Part shown: piece by piece, positions 1 through 8,669 of the stretch
Layout: each line of letters opens with the position of its first letter
Position numbering within the stretch: the stretch's first letter is position 1
Assembly (NCBI RefSeq): GCF_014649715.1
Contig: NZ_BMTO01000006.1
Location: 141,578 to 205,577 of the forward strand
Length of the DNA: 64,000 nucleotides
Direction: 5' to 3'
Origin: Streptomyces lateritius
GTDB taxonomy: Bacteria > Actinomycetota > Actinomycetes > Streptomycetales > Streptomycetaceae
Made by a program: the position numbers and the translations under genes
Notes under the pieces: model-generated
Told to the model about the DNA's origin: nothing
Seen by the model: the letters and a program-made list of their open reading frames with translations, nothing else
The model's database searches: none

Positions 1-1064
1 TTCTTCGTGTCGCCCCTGCGGAGCTTCTCCAGCGACTTCGTCGCGTCGTCGATGGTGTCCACCTTGATGAGGGTGAGGCCGTCGGGGATGTCGGAGGCGG
101 CGGACTCGCAGTTGTCGGCCGGGGTGAGGAAGTACTGCGCACCGGCCTCGCGGGCGCCGACCAGCTTCATCTCGATACCGCCGATCGGGCCCACCTCGCC
201 CTTCTCGTCGATGGTGCCCGTCCCGGCGATGAACTTGCCGTCGGTGAGGGACCCGGGCGTCAGCTTGTCGACGATGCCGAGCGCGAACATCAGACCCGCA
301 CTGGGGCCGCCGACGTCGGCGAGCTTGATGTCGATGGTGAACGGGAAGACGTGGTCGGTGCCGGCCTGGATGCCGACGATCGCCCGGTCGCCCTCCTGCG
401 ACTTCGCGGTGGTGATCGTGACCTCGCGGGTGGCGGTGGGCTCCTTGCCGGCCTTCTCGGCCGCGGCCGCCTCCTTGGCGGGGACGATCGTGAACACGAC
501 CTTCTCACCCGGCTTGTGCGTGGTCACCTGCTTGGCGACGTCCCCTGGCTCCTTCACGGGCACGCCGTCGACGGCCTTCACGACGTCCCCGGCGTGGAGG
601 GTGCCCTGGGCGGGGCTGTCCTTCACGACGGAGGCGACGACGACCCGGGTGGTCACCGGGATGCCCAGCTCGCCGAGGGCGGCGACCTTGGCACTCTCCT
701 GGGACTGGGAGAACTCCTCGGCGTTCTCCTGACTCGACTGCTCCTCGGTCTTGCCGTCCGGGTAGAGGGTCTCCTTGGGGACGACCACGTTGTCGTGGGC
801 GAGCCAGCCGTAGACCGCCTCGACCATGTTCATCCGGTAGTCCGCGCTGGTGACGCGGACCGTCGTCATGTTGAGATGCCCCTCCGTGGGGTACGTCTGA
901 CGACCCGCGATCTGGAGGACGGGCTCCCCCTTGACCTCACCGAGGGTGTTGACGGTGGGGCCGGGGCTCATCTCGGCGTACGGCACCGGTACGAAGACGC
1001 CCACACAGAGCAGAGTGATCAGGACCAGAGTGGAGGCGAGCATCGTCGCAGTGCGGCGTGGCAT
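1..1064 (-). CDS. PDZ domain / Lon-like S16 peptidase, YlbL type (3' end outside window)
   Basis: Membrane-anchored secreted protease. At least 354 residues are in the window and the C-terminus runs off the left edge. An N-terminal hydrophobic helix (about residues 8-28) is followed by a PDZ region around residues 125-190 and a Lon-type proteolytic domain. The serine of the GGPSAG motif and a lysine in the following GGIEMKLVGA segment fit the Ser-Lys dyad of S16 peptidases. It lacks the Lon ATPase module, as is usual for this actinobacterial and Bacillus YlbL-like family. The start is the ATG directly before the basic residues and membrane helix. Substrate is unknown. Confidence 0.88.
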   Translation of the reverse strand, partial: MPRRTATMLASTLVLITLLCVGVFVPVPYAEMSPGPTVNTLGEVKGEPVLQIAGRQTYPTEGHLNMTTVRVTSADYRMNMVEAVYGWLAHDNVVVPKETLYPDGKTEEQSSQENAEEFSQSQESAKVAALGELGIPVTTRVVVASVVKDSPAQGTLHAGDVVKAVDGVPVKEPGDVAKQVTTHKPGEKVVFTIVPAKEAAAAEKAGKEPTATREVTITTAKSQEGDRAIVGIQAGTDHVFPFTIDIKLADVGGPSAGLMFALGIVDKLTPGSLTDGKFIAGTGTIDEKGEVGPIGGIEMKLVGAREAGAQYFLTPADNCESAASDIPDGLTLIKVDTIDDATKSLEKLRRGDTK

Positions 1065-1138
1065 GGAACGACAGTACGGGACCGGTCTGTGAGTGCACCC
1101 GTGGGGCGGGGCCGTACGAGGCGGCCGGCGATCGGAGG

Positions 1139-1369
1139 TCAGCCGGAGACGTGGCTACTGCGTACGGAGGACGGGGAGGTCGTCGACGTCATCTCGCGGT
1201 CGGCACCTTCGGTACCGGAATGGGAACGCTCCATGGCGTCCCGGAACCGGGCGTAGCCGGCGAGTTCGGCGACGTCCCCGATGGTCTTGTTCCTCGTGGT
1301 CCAGCTTCCCCATATCGCCGCGCCGACGACTGCGAAAAGCGGAATCAGCAACCAGGCCAGCGCTGCCAT
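1139..1369 (-). CDS. Small single-pass membrane protein
   Basis: This 76-residue protein has one hydrophobic helix at residues 3-20 (LAWLLIPLFAVVGAAIW), then a charged, Ser/Thr-rich cytoplasmic-type tail. It has no catalytic motif I recognise. It lies between moaE and the PDZ protease on the same strand, and similar short membrane proteins are common beside this protease in streptomycetes. Function is unknown. The 228 bases upstream to the moaE stop contain a short CTTGC/GCAAG inverted repeat near 1512-1528 but no clear promoter. Confidence 0.65.
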   Translation of the reverse strand: MAALAWLLIPLFAVVGAAIWGSWTTRNKTIGDVAELAGYARFRDAMERSHSGTEGADREMTSTTSPSSVRSSHVSG

Positions 1370-1597
1370 CCCGACCTCCCATCCCCACTGAGCGACCGCA
1401 ACCGACCGGGATCCGGCCGATCAGCAGATTAGCGACCTGCAGCAACAACGCTGCTGCCGGGGGGGCGGTTACGCAAATCGGGCGTTCGACTACACCCGGT
1501 CGGCGTGGTGTCTTGCCGAAGGCGCAAGGCGACCCTCAGCGGGCGCCGGCCCTCCGCCGGACTCCGTCCGGGGGATCCTCGCACCCGTGCCCGAGGC

Positions 1598-2059
1598 TCA
1601 GCAGGCCCCCACCCACTCCTCGGTGCCGTCGGAGAAGGTCTGGTGCTTCCAGATGGGGACCTCGTGCTTGAGGTCGTCGATCAGTTTGCGGCACGCCTCG
1701 AAGGCCTCACCGCGATGAGGGCAGGAGACCGCGACAACGACCGCGAGGTCGCCCACCTCCAGATCGCCCACCCGGTGGACGGCGGCCAGGGCGCGGACCG
1801 GGTGGTCGGCGACGACCTTCTCGGCGACCCGGCGCATCTCGGCCTCGGCGGAGGGATGGCAGGAGTACCCCAGCGTGTCGACATCCGCTCCGCCGTCGTG
1901 GTTGCGCACGGTGCCGACGAAGAGGGTGGTCCCTCCGGCCGCGTCGTCGCCGACCGCCCGGAAGACCTCGTCGACCGAGAGCGGGGTGTCGCGGATCGCG
2001 AGAAGCTTGATCGGGTCGGCGGCGGCCTGCTCACCGGGGTGGTCGTTGGTTCGTGCCAT
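1598..2059 (-). CDS. moaE: Molybdopterin synthase catalytic subunit MoaE
   Basis: MoaE is the large subunit of molybdopterin synthase, which uses the MoaD thiocarboxylate to insert the dithiolene sulfurs into precursor Z. The 153-residue protein has the family motifs FVGTVRNHD, HRVGDLEVGD and CPHRGEAF. The lysines in DDLKHEVPIWKHQ correspond to the two catalytic lysines known in E. coli MoaE. An upstream in-frame ATG at 2077 would add six residues; I prefer the start giving MARTNDHP. No moaD is next to it. The MoeZ gene at 35.4-36.6 kb could activate the sulfur carrier. Confidence 0.92.
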   Translation of the reverse strand: MARTNDHPGEQAAADPIKLLAIRDTPLSVDEVFRAVGDDAAGGTTLFVGTVRNHDGGADVDTLGYSCHPSAEAEMRRVAEKVVADHPVRALAAVHRVGDLEVGDLAVVVAVSCPHRGEAFEACRKLIDDLKHEVPIWKHQTFSDGTEEWVGAC

Positions 2060-2137
2060 GGGGCCATGGTGCCGCACGGCACGGACATCGCGGAATAGCG
2101 TTTTCGACCGGTGGACCCGTCCCTCCGTAGGAGGGTC

Positions 2138-3247
2138 CTACAGCCCGCGCCGCCGCCGTACCCGCCTGACCAGCGCCGCCGTGCCGAGCAGTGCGACCGT
2201 CGCGCCCGCCGCGCCCGCCGCCGTGGCGTCCTTGCGCCCGAGTCGGCGGCCCGCGACCGTGTGCCGGCCCTCGACCTCCTCCAGGAGCGCCGTGAGCACT
2301 TCCTCGTTGGTCCACCGGGGCCGCCAGCCCGCGTCGTGCAGCCGCCCGACGCTGACCACCCGCGGGTGCATGGTGTACGCCAGGTCGCCCGCCGGGGACG
2401 GGGTGAGCCCGATGCGGTGCAGCCGGGCCGCCGCGCCGAGCGCCACGGCGGAGGGCAGCTCCATGCGCCGGATCCCGGAGAGTTCCTCGACCTCCTCCTG
2501 CTCCAGCCAGCCGTCGCAGCCGACGGCGAACTCGCCTTCGACCTTCTCCAGGGCCGCGTACTCCAGGGCGCTGACGAGGTCCTCGACGTGGCAGAACTGC
2601 CAGGTGGGGCGGGATCCGGCGACCACGAGCAGCCTGGGGGACTCGAAGTAGCGGGTCAGCGCCGTGTCCGTACCGCCGACCAGGACGGCGGGCCTGACGA
2701 CGGTGACCTGCAGGCCCGGGTGGGCGCGAGGCGCGCGGCGGCCGAGCCGCTCGATCTCCAGCATGTCGCCGACGCCGGTGGCCTCGGCGGTCGCGCGCAG
2801 CTCGGCGTCCTCGGAGAGCGGGATGTCGTTGTCGGGCAGGGCGCCGTAGACCATGGCGGAGGTGCAGAGCACCACCCGGCGGACCCCGGCCGCCGCGGCG
2901 GCGGTGAGGACGGTCTGCGCGCCGCGCACGTTGTAGGCCGTTCGGGCGGCGGCGTCCGACTCGAGGTCGAGGTCGACGGCGAGGTGCACGACCACGTCCA
3001 CGCCGCGCAGCTTCTCGGCGATCGCGGGGTCGCGGACGTCGAGGATGTGCCACTGCGCCTCGGAGACCTCGCCCCGGCGCTCGTCGATCGCGACGACCTG
3101 TTTGATCTCGTCGGACGCCGCGAGGCGCCTGGTCAGCAGGTCGCCGACCCCGGAAGCGGCGCCGGTCACCGCGACCACCGGCCCGCGGCCGGCGGACCGG
3201 GTTGAGATGTTTCGCGCTGCGCGAACCTGAGGATCTGGGGAACTCAC
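2138..3247 (-). CDS. NAD-dependent epimerase/dehydratase (extended SDR)
   Basis: This 369-residue Rossmann-fold protein carries the nucleotide-binding motif VAVTGAASGVG near its N-terminus and an acidic residue after beta-2 (VVAIDE), typical of NAD(P)-dependent sugar epimerases. The tail is basic (RRVRRRRGL) and follows a short Ala/Gly-rich hydrophobic stretch that could be a C-terminal membrane anchor. The start is the GTG preceded by GGAG at 6-7 nt; an ATG 35 codons upstream extends into the divergent promoter region and is less likely. The classical YxxxK is not obvious, so the substrate is unclear. Confidence 0.82.
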   Translation of the reverse strand: MSSPDPQVRAARNISTRSAGRGPVVAVTGAASGVGDLLTRRLAASDEIKQVVAIDERRGEVSEAQWHILDVRDPAIAEKLRGVDVVVHLAVDLDLESDAAARTAYNVRGAQTVLTAAAAAGVRRVVLCTSAMVYGALPDNDIPLSEDAELRATAEATGVGDMLEIERLGRRAPRAHPGLQVTVVRPAVLVGGTDTALTRYFESPRLLVVAGSRPTWQFCHVEDLVSALEYAALEKVEGEFAVGCDGWLEQEEVEELSGIRRMELPSAVALGAAARLHRIGLTPSPAGDLAYTMHPRVVSVGRLHDAGWRPRWTNEEVLTALLEEVEGRHTVAGRRLGRKDATAAGAAGATVALLGTAALVRRVRRRRGL

Positions 3248-3438
3248 CGGGCGTCTCCAGCGGTTGTCTTCAGTACGTACACGAATGACACGTACGTACC
3301 AGGTGGCGTCCATCCTGCCGCAGGCCACGGCCCGGCGGAGCACCGAGCCCATATCCGGCCCGGATGTCTACGCTGGTGGTGTGTAGCGGGCAGTCGCCGT
3401 CGGCAGGAGGCCGGCGGCCCTACGAGCCGAGGAAACCT

Positions 3439-4881
3439 GTGAGTGACACCCCATTCGGATTCGGCCTTCCGCCGGAGGAGCCGGAGAACGGCGACGAGGG
3501 CAAGAAGAAGGACCCCGCCGGAGGTGGCCAGGGGTCCGGTGACCAGGGCGGCGGCAACCCGTTCGGTGCCAATCCCTTCGGTTTCGGCGGTCTGCCCGGC
3601 ATGGGCGGTCCGGGCGGGGCGGACAATCCCTTCGCGGCGATGTTCGGCTCTCTGAACCCGAACGACCTGGGCGCGGCCTTCCAGCAGCTCGGACAGATGC
3701 TCTCGTACGAGGGCGGTCCGGTGAACTGGGACATGGCCAAGCAGATCGCCCGCCAGGTGGTCGCCCAGGGCACCTCCGACGGCACCAAGGACGCCAGTGT
3801 CGGCCCGGCCGAGAAGGCCTCGGTCGAGGAGGCGGTGCGCCTGGCCGATCTGTGGCTGGACGGGGTGACCTCCCTGCCGTCCGGGGCGAGCACGGCGGTG
3901 GCGTGGAGCCGCGCGGAGTGGGTCGAGGCGACGCTGCCGGCGTGGCAGCAGTTGGTGGACCCGGTCGCCGAGCGGGTCGGCGCGGCGATGGGAGATGTGC
4001 TGCCCGAGGAGATGCAGGCCATGGCGGGCCCGCTGATCGGCATGATGCGCTCCATGGGCGGCGCCATGTTCGGCCAGCAGATCGGCCAGGCGGTCGGCGC
4101 GCTCGCGGGCGAGGTCGTCGGCTCGACCGATGTCGGTCTGCCGCTCGGCCCTGCCGGCAAGGCGGCGCTGCTGCCGCTGAACATCGAGACCTTCGGCAAG
4201 GACCTGGGCGTCCCCAAGGACGAGGTGCGGCTGTACCTGGCGCTGCGCGAGGCCGCCCACCAGCGGCTCTTCGCCCATGTGCCGTGGCTGCGCTCGCATC
4301 TGTTCGGCGCGGTCGAGGGTTACGCCCGCGGGATCAAGGTCGACACCTCCAAGCTGGAGGACGCGGTCGGCCAGCTGGACCCGACGCACCCGGAGCAGCT
4401 TCAGGAGGCTCTGCAGCAGGGCATGTTCCAGCCCGAGGACACGCCGGAGCAGAAGGCCGCCCTGGCCCGCCTGGAGACGGCGCTCGCGCTGGTCGAGGGC
4501 TGGGTGGACGCGGTGGTCCACGAGGCCGCGAAGTCCCGGCTGACCTCGGCAGACGCGCTGCGTGAGACGCTGCGCCGGCGTCGGGCGAGCGGTGGCCCGG
4601 CCGAGCAGACCTTCGCGACGCTGATCGGCCTCGAGCTGCGCCCGCGCCGGCTGCGGGACGCCTCGCGACTGTGGGCCTCGCTCACGGACGCGCGCGGTGT
4701 CGACGGCCGTGACGACCTGTGGGAGCACCCGGACATGCTGCCGACGGCGTCCGACCTGGACGACCCGGACGGCTTCGTCCACCGTGAACAGCTCGACTTC
4801 TCCGAGCTGGACAAGATGCTGGGCGAGGCGGCGGGCAAGCAGGACCGCTCCGCGGACGACGAGGACGACAGCGACAAGTGA
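3439..4881 (+). CDS. DUF2342 family zinc-dependent metalloprotease-like protein
   Basis: This 480-residue protein belongs to the actinobacterial DUF2342 family, often annotated as zinc-dependent hydrolase or F420-biosynthesis-associated. The first 60 residues are Gly/Asn/Phe-rich and low in complexity. The core has the family signature LREAAHQRLFAHVPWL, resembling a zincin-type helix, then EGYARGIKVD. The start is GTG with GAGGAAA five bases upstream. Its stop overlaps the start of the next gene (GTGA), so translation of the two is probably coupled. A role as protease is inferred from the family and is unproven. Confidence 0.85.
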   Translation: MSDTPFGFGLPPEEPENGDEGKKKDPAGGGQGSGDQGGGNPFGANPFGFGGLPGMGGPGGADNPFAAMFGSLNPNDLGAAFQQLGQMLSYEGGPVNWDMAKQIARQVVAQGTSDGTKDASVGPAEKASVEEAVRLADLWLDGVTSLPSGASTAVAWSRAEWVEATLPAWQQLVDPVAERVGAAMGDVLPEEMQAMAGPLIGMMRSMGGAMFGQQIGQAVGALAGEVVGSTDVGLPLGPAGKAALLPLNIETFGKDLGVPKDEVRLYLALREAAHQRLFAHVPWLRSHLFGAVEGYARGIKVDTSKLEDAVGQLDPTHPEQLQEALQQGMFQPEDTPEQKAALARLETALALVEGWVDAVVHEAAKSRLTSADALRETLRRRRASGGPAEQTFATLIGLELRPRRLRDASRLWASLTDARGVDGRDDLWEHPDMLPTASDLDDPDGFVHREQLDFSELDKMLGEAAGKQDRSADDEDDSDK

Positions 4882-5411
4882 GTCTGCACGAGGACGCGGT
4901 TCTGGTCCTGAAGGCGTACGACAGCGGGCACGACGGCCAGGGCGAGTTGCGTCAGACCTATCTGGATCATCTGGCCTCGCATGAGGACGGCATGTGGAAG
5001 GCGTGCGACGCCGGGCATCTGACGGCAAGCGCGCTGGTCGTCGATCCGGAGCGCGGGCGGGTCCTCCTGACGCTGCACAGGAAGCTCGGCATGTGGCTGC
5101 AGATGGGCGGCCACTGCGAGCCCGGTGACGCGACGGTGGCGGCGGCGGCCCTGCGTGAGGCGACGGAGGAGTCCGGGATCACCGGTCTGACGCTGCTGCC
5201 CGGCGGTCCGGTGCGCCTCGACCGCCATGCCATTCCGGCGCCCTGTCACTGGCACCTGGACGTGCAGTACGCGGCGCTGGCCCCGGCCGGTTCGGTGGAG
5301 GAGATCAGCGACGAGTCGCTGGATCTGCGCTGGTACGCGTACGACGAGGTGGCGGGCGTGGCCGACGCGTCGGTGGTCCGGCTGCTGGAGAACACCTTGG
5401 CCCGGCTGTAG
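4878..5411 (+). CDS. NUDIX hydrolase
   Basis: This 177-residue NUDIX hydrolase cleaves an X-linked nucleoside diphosphate; the substrate cannot be told from sequence. The Nudix box is visible as GHCEPGD followed by REATEESGI, which holds the metal-binding REXXEE core. The glutamate usually found earlier in the box appears replaced. The GTG start overlaps the stop of the DUF2342 gene by four bases, implying coupled translation. A strong convergent terminator hairpin follows immediately. Confidence 0.9.
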   Translation: MSLHEDAVLVLKAYDSGHDGQGELRQTYLDHLASHEDGMWKACDAGHLTASALVVDPERGRVLLTLHRKLGMWLQMGGHCEPGDATVAAAALREATEESGITGLTLLPGGPVRLDRHAIPAPCHWHLDVQYAALAPAGSVEEISDESLDLRWYAYDEVAGVADASVVRLLENTLARL

Positions 5412-5421
5412 CGCGGCACCT

Positions 5422-5455
5422 GTAAGGGGCGGTCGCCGTGGCGACCGCCCCTTAC
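5422..5455. terminator. Bidirectional terminator hairpin between convergent genes
   Basis: A perfect inverted repeat, GTAAGGGGCGGTCGCC and its complement separated by two bases, lies between the NUDIX gene (plus) and the AIM24 gene (minus). No long T tract follows on either strand, as is common in Streptomyces terminators. Confidence 0.8.
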
Positions 5456-5467
5456 CCGTGACCGGGC

Positions 5468-6223
5468 TCAGTTCCAGGCGTTGTTCTGGTTCTGGGCGTG
5501 CGAGCCGTGCTGGCCGGCGCCGAACTGGGCGGCGACGCCCTGGCCGATGGCCGCGTTCTGCGGCGGCATGACCTCGCTCGGCTGGACCAGGGCGAAGCCC
5601 TGTCCGAGGAAGCTCAGCTCCCAGCCCTCGCCCGTGGTGCCGCGGCGACGGCGGACGTTGGAGTTCGTCGTCTGGGTCTGCATCTGCACCCGCAGCCCGG
5701 TGGACCAGGCGACGATGGCGTCCGCGTCGACGTTGACGTACTTGTCCGGCGTCACGTGCATCATCAGCGGCTGACCGGAGGTCATGAGGGCGACCTTGCC
5801 GCGGCCGGAGATGTTGAGCTGGTACTTGCCGGAGCCGGAGACGCCGTACTGGCTGTCCACGGCGATGACTTCGGTGTGCAGGGTCGAGTCCAGCGCCAGG
5901 ACGTAGGCGCTGTCCACGGTCATGCCCTCCTGGTCGACGTCCACGACGTGGACGTACTGGGCGAGGTTGGCGAAGTAGACCGTGCCCTGGCCGGAGCAGC
6001 GCATGAGGTCCAGGCCCTCACCGGTGCGGGCCTGGGCCCGGCGCTGACTGGGCGTCTGGTACTCGCCGTCGAAGTCGACGAGCCCCTGGTAGGCCACCAT
6101 GGCGCCCTTGCGGGCGAGGATGTCGTCCTGGCCGGTGAGGGCGACCCGCAGCAGCTGCGGGTTCTGGATGACGTACCGTTCCTGGCTCTGCTGCTCGGCG
6201 TAGTTGAAAAGCGGGCTCTGCAT
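5468..6223 (-). CDS. AIM24 family protein (third of three)
   Basis: This 251-residue single-domain AIM24 protein consists of the beta-rich fold shared with the yeast mitochondrial protein Aim24. Typical features are the repeated ARKGAMVAYQG, LMRCSGQGTVYFAN and GSGKYQLNISGRGKVALMTSG segments. The C-terminus is Gln/Asn-rich. It is the last gene of a three-gene AIM24 operon, 19 bases after its neighbour. No enzyme motif is present; the molecular role of bacterial AIM24 proteins is not established. Confidence 0.85.
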   Translation of the reverse strand: MQSPLFNYAEQQSQERYVIQNPQLLRVALTGQDDILARKGAMVAYQGLVDFDGEYQTPSQRRAQARTGEGLDLMRCSGQGTVYFANLAQYVHVVDVDQEGMTVDSAYVLALDSTLHTEVIAVDSQYGVSGSGKYQLNISGRGKVALMTSGQPLMMHVTPDKYVNVDADAIVAWSTGLRVQMQTQTTNSNVRRRRGTTGEGWELSFLGQGFALVQPSEVMPPQNAAIGQGVAAQFGAGQHGSHAQNQNNAWN

Positions 6224-6242
6224 GGTGTGTTCTCGCTCCCCC

Positions 6243-6923
6243 TCAGCCCCGGATCCGCAGGCGGTCGGTGCTGTCCTCGCTCGGCTGTACGACGACGATG
6301 CCCTGGCCGGAGAAGGCCATCTGGAACGCCTCGCCGCTGCCCCGCCCGATCAGGGAGGAGGCCTTGAAGCTGCGCTTGCCCTTGACCTTGAGCGCCGGCG
6401 ACCAGGCGACGAGCGCGTCGGGGTCGACGTACGTCTCGTCCTCGCCGCGGCCGCAGTCGACGACGATCGGGGTCCCGCGCGAGGTCAGGGCGACCCAGCC
6501 GGTTCCGGCGATCTCGACGTTGAACAGGCCCTGTCCGGCGAACTTGGCGAGGCCCTTGACCTTCTCCACGCCCCACTGGAGGTGGGCGTCGAAGGCGAGC
6601 AGGTTGGTGCCGTTGACCGAGAGCGAGTCGTTCTGAAGGTTGATCACGACGACGTCCGCGCCGTAGTCGGCGAGGTAGAGCAGGCCGTCGCCGGAGCACT
6701 TCATGATGGGCGCGCCCTCGCCGGTGATCCACTGCTGGGCCACCTGGCGGGCGGCGGGCGGGTTGGGCTCGTAGGTGACGAAGCCCTCGTAGGCGACCAT
6801 CGAGCCGGTGCGGGCGTACAGGTCCTGGCCGGAGGCCATGGCGACCTTCAGCATGGAGCGGCCGTGGTTCTCCATCCGGGCCGCCATCGGGGTCGGGGCG
6901 AAGCCCGCGAGTTGCTGGTTCAT
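6243..6923 (-). CDS. AIM24 family protein (second of three)
   Basis: This 226-residue AIM24 protein has the same repeated motifs as its neighbours: ARTGSMVAYEG, IMKCSGDGLLYLAD and VEIAGTGWVALTSRG. It starts 13 bases after the TerD-AIM24 gene and lies 19 bases before the third copy, so the three are very likely co-transcribed. Divergence among the copies suggests old duplications or hetero-oligomeric partners rather than a recent tandem copy. Confidence 0.85.
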   Translation of the reverse strand: MNQQLAGFAPTPMAARMENHGRSMLKVAMASGQDLYARTGSMVAYEGFVTYEPNPPAARQVAQQWITGEGAPIMKCSGDGLLYLADYGADVVVINLQNDSLSVNGTNLLAFDAHLQWGVEKVKGLAKFAGQGLFNVEIAGTGWVALTSRGTPIVVDCGRGEDETYVDPDALVAWSPALKVKGKRSFKASSLIGRGSGEAFQMAFSGQGIVVVQPSEDSTDRLRIRG

Positions 6924-6936
6924 TCTTCGGGCTCCC

Positions 6937-8562
6937 TCAGACCTCGTAGGGCTGGACGACGATGAAGTTGCCGGGGGCGCCCCGGAACTGGAGGTTCACG
7001 GTCTCGCCGCTGTGTCCGGGGTACGCGTTGCGGCGCAGCCGGACCTGGCTGGAGAGGATCACCTGGGACGCGGACGACCAGGCGACGACCGCGTTGCAGT
7101 CGGCGAAGGTGGTCGGCGTGACGGGCAGGACGACCGGGGTGCCGTGCGTCTTGACGACGACGGTGCCGGTGCCCTGGAACTGCATGGTGAACAGGGCGCC
7201 GCCGGGGATGCCGTGGCCCTCGATCCGGCGCACCTCGTACTGCAGGGACTCGTCGAAGGCGAGCACGTTCTCGGCGGAGACGCAGATGCCGTCGCCCTGG
7301 AGCTCGATCGGGTGGAGGTGGGCGCCCTCCTCGGCGAGGAAGACCTGGCCGCGGCCGGTACAGCGCATGAGCTGCATCTCCTGGCCGGTGGCGTTGCCGA
7401 CGATCCGGCCGGCGAAACCGGCTCCCTTGTGGCTGAACTCGACCTTGCCCTGGTACATGACCATGCTGCCCTGGCGGGCGAGGACGGGCACGCCGCCCAT
7501 GGCGAGGTCGACCCGCATGAGCTGCTGGTTCTGCGGTGTCCAACGGGCGCCGGTGGCGGTCTCCTTGTACGGCTGGAGCGCAGCGGCGAGTCCGGCGCCG
7601 GCGGCCGGGACGCCCTGCGGGACGCCCGGCTGCCCCGGCATGCCGGGGGGCTGCTGGCCGAACGGCTGTCCGTACCCGCCGGGGGCGGGCTGTCCGTACC
7701 CGCCGGGGGCCGGCTGTCCGTACGGCGCGGGGGTGCCCGGCGGCGGAACCTGACCGGGGACCTGGGCCGGGACCTGGCCGAACTGCGGCTGCTGGGGCGG
7801 CTGCGGCTGGCCGTACGGGCCGGGGGCCGGGGCGGGCGGGGCCATGGGCGCGGCCATCGCGGGGGCCGCGTGCACCGGCTGGACCGGGGCCTGCGGCGCC
7901 GGAGCCGGTGCCGGTGCCCCGAACCCCGGGGCCGGCTGCGGAACCTGCGGCGCGGGCGGTGCCGCCGGCGCGCCGAAGGCGGGCGGGGCGAAGCCCGGGG
8001 CGGCGCCCTGGGGCTGCTGCGCGGCGGGCTGTTCCTCGGCTACCTCGCCGCCGAAGTTCCTCAGCAGCGCGTCGAGGCCGCCGTCGAAGCCCTGGCCGAC
8101 GGCGGCGAACCGCCAGACGTCCTTGAGGTAGAAGTCGCCGAGCATGACGGCGCGCTCCGTGGAGAACTCCGAGCCCGTGAAGGCGTACCGGACGACCTCC
8201 TCGCCGCCCGCCACGATCCGGATGTAGCCGGGACCGATCTGCGACATCTGGCCGGCACCGTCGATGGTCGCGGTGAACGACAGCTTGTGGATGTTCGCCG
8301 GGACGCGGTCCAGCGTGACGCGGAAGGATTCCGTGTCACCCGACTGCGCGCCGAGGAGCTGGATGGACTCCTCCGGCGACTTCGGCTGGTTGAAGAAGAT
8401 GAAGTACCGGTCGTCCGAGAGCTGCTCGTTCGCGTCGAGGCCGAAGCAGCTGATGTCGAAGGTCAGTCCGGGTGCGGCGATCTGCACGCCGACGTACAGA
8501 TCGGTCCCCGGTGTCAGATCACTGATCTTGGCCTTGTGGCCGCGTTGGAATTCCCTGGCCAT
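6937..8562 (-). CDS. TerD domain - proline-rich linker - AIM24 domain fusion
   Basis: This 541-residue protein joins two domains. Residues 1-180 form a TerD/CABP-type calcium-binding stress domain (DISCFGLD, DDRYFIFFNQPKSP, GQGFDGGLDALLRNFGG). Residues 185-330 are a Pro/Ala/Gln/Gly-rich linker containing GYGQPAPG repeats. Residues 345-541 are an AIM24 domain (VLARQGSMVMYQG, LMRCTGRGQVFLA). It is the first gene of the AIM24 operon. TerD proteins are known from tellurite and stress-response loci; a link between TerD signalling and AIM24 scaffolds is an inference from the fusion. The RBS is a G-rich stretch (GGGGGACGG) about 10 bases upstream. Confidence 0.87.
   Translation of the reverse strand: MAREFQRGHKAKISDLTPGTDLYVGVQIAAPGLTFDISCFGLDANEQLSDDRYFIFFNQPKSPEESIQLLGAQSGDTESFRVTLDRVPANIHKLSFTATIDGAGQMSQIGPGYIRIVAGGEEVVRYAFTGSEFSTERAVMLGDFYLKDVWRFAAVGQGFDGGLDALLRNFGGEVAEEQPAAQQPQGAAPGFAPPAFGAPAAPPAPQVPQPAPGFGAPAPAPAPQAPVQPVHAAPAMAAPMAPPAPAPGPYGQPQPPQQPQFGQVPAQVPGQVPPPGTPAPYGQPAPGGYGQPAPGGYGQPFGQQPPGMPGQPGVPQGVPAAGAGLAAALQPYKETATGARWTPQNQQLMRVDLAMGGVPVLARQGSMVMYQGKVEFSHKGAGFAGRIVGNATGQEMQLMRCTGRGQVFLAEEGAHLHPIELQGDGICVSAENVLAFDESLQYEVRRIEGHGIPGGALFTMQFQGTGTVVVKTHGTPVVLPVTPTTFADCNAVVAWSSASQVILSSQVRLRRNAYPGHSGETVNLQFRGAPGNFIVVQPYEV
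7667..7725 (-). repeat. In-frame tandem repeat in the TerD-AIM24 linker
   Basis: A unit of about 27 bases, beginning TGTCCGTACCCGCCGGGGG on the plus strand, is repeated twice with a third partial copy. It encodes GYGQPAPG-type units in the linker, so copy number may vary between strains without a frameshift. Confidence 0.6.
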
Positions 8563-8669
8563 GCGTAACGACCGTCCCCCATCCCGAAATACGAATGCGT
8601 CGCGTCAGGCTAACGGCTGGATCCGACATTGAGGCAAGCCGGTACGTATTCGGTACAAGATTGACGCGG

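Noticed and set aside
3439..3660. Prion-like or mobile repeat in the Gly/Asn/Phe-rich start of the DUF2342 protein
   Set aside because: Low-complexity N-termini of this kind are usual in the family and there is no exact DNA repeat of note.
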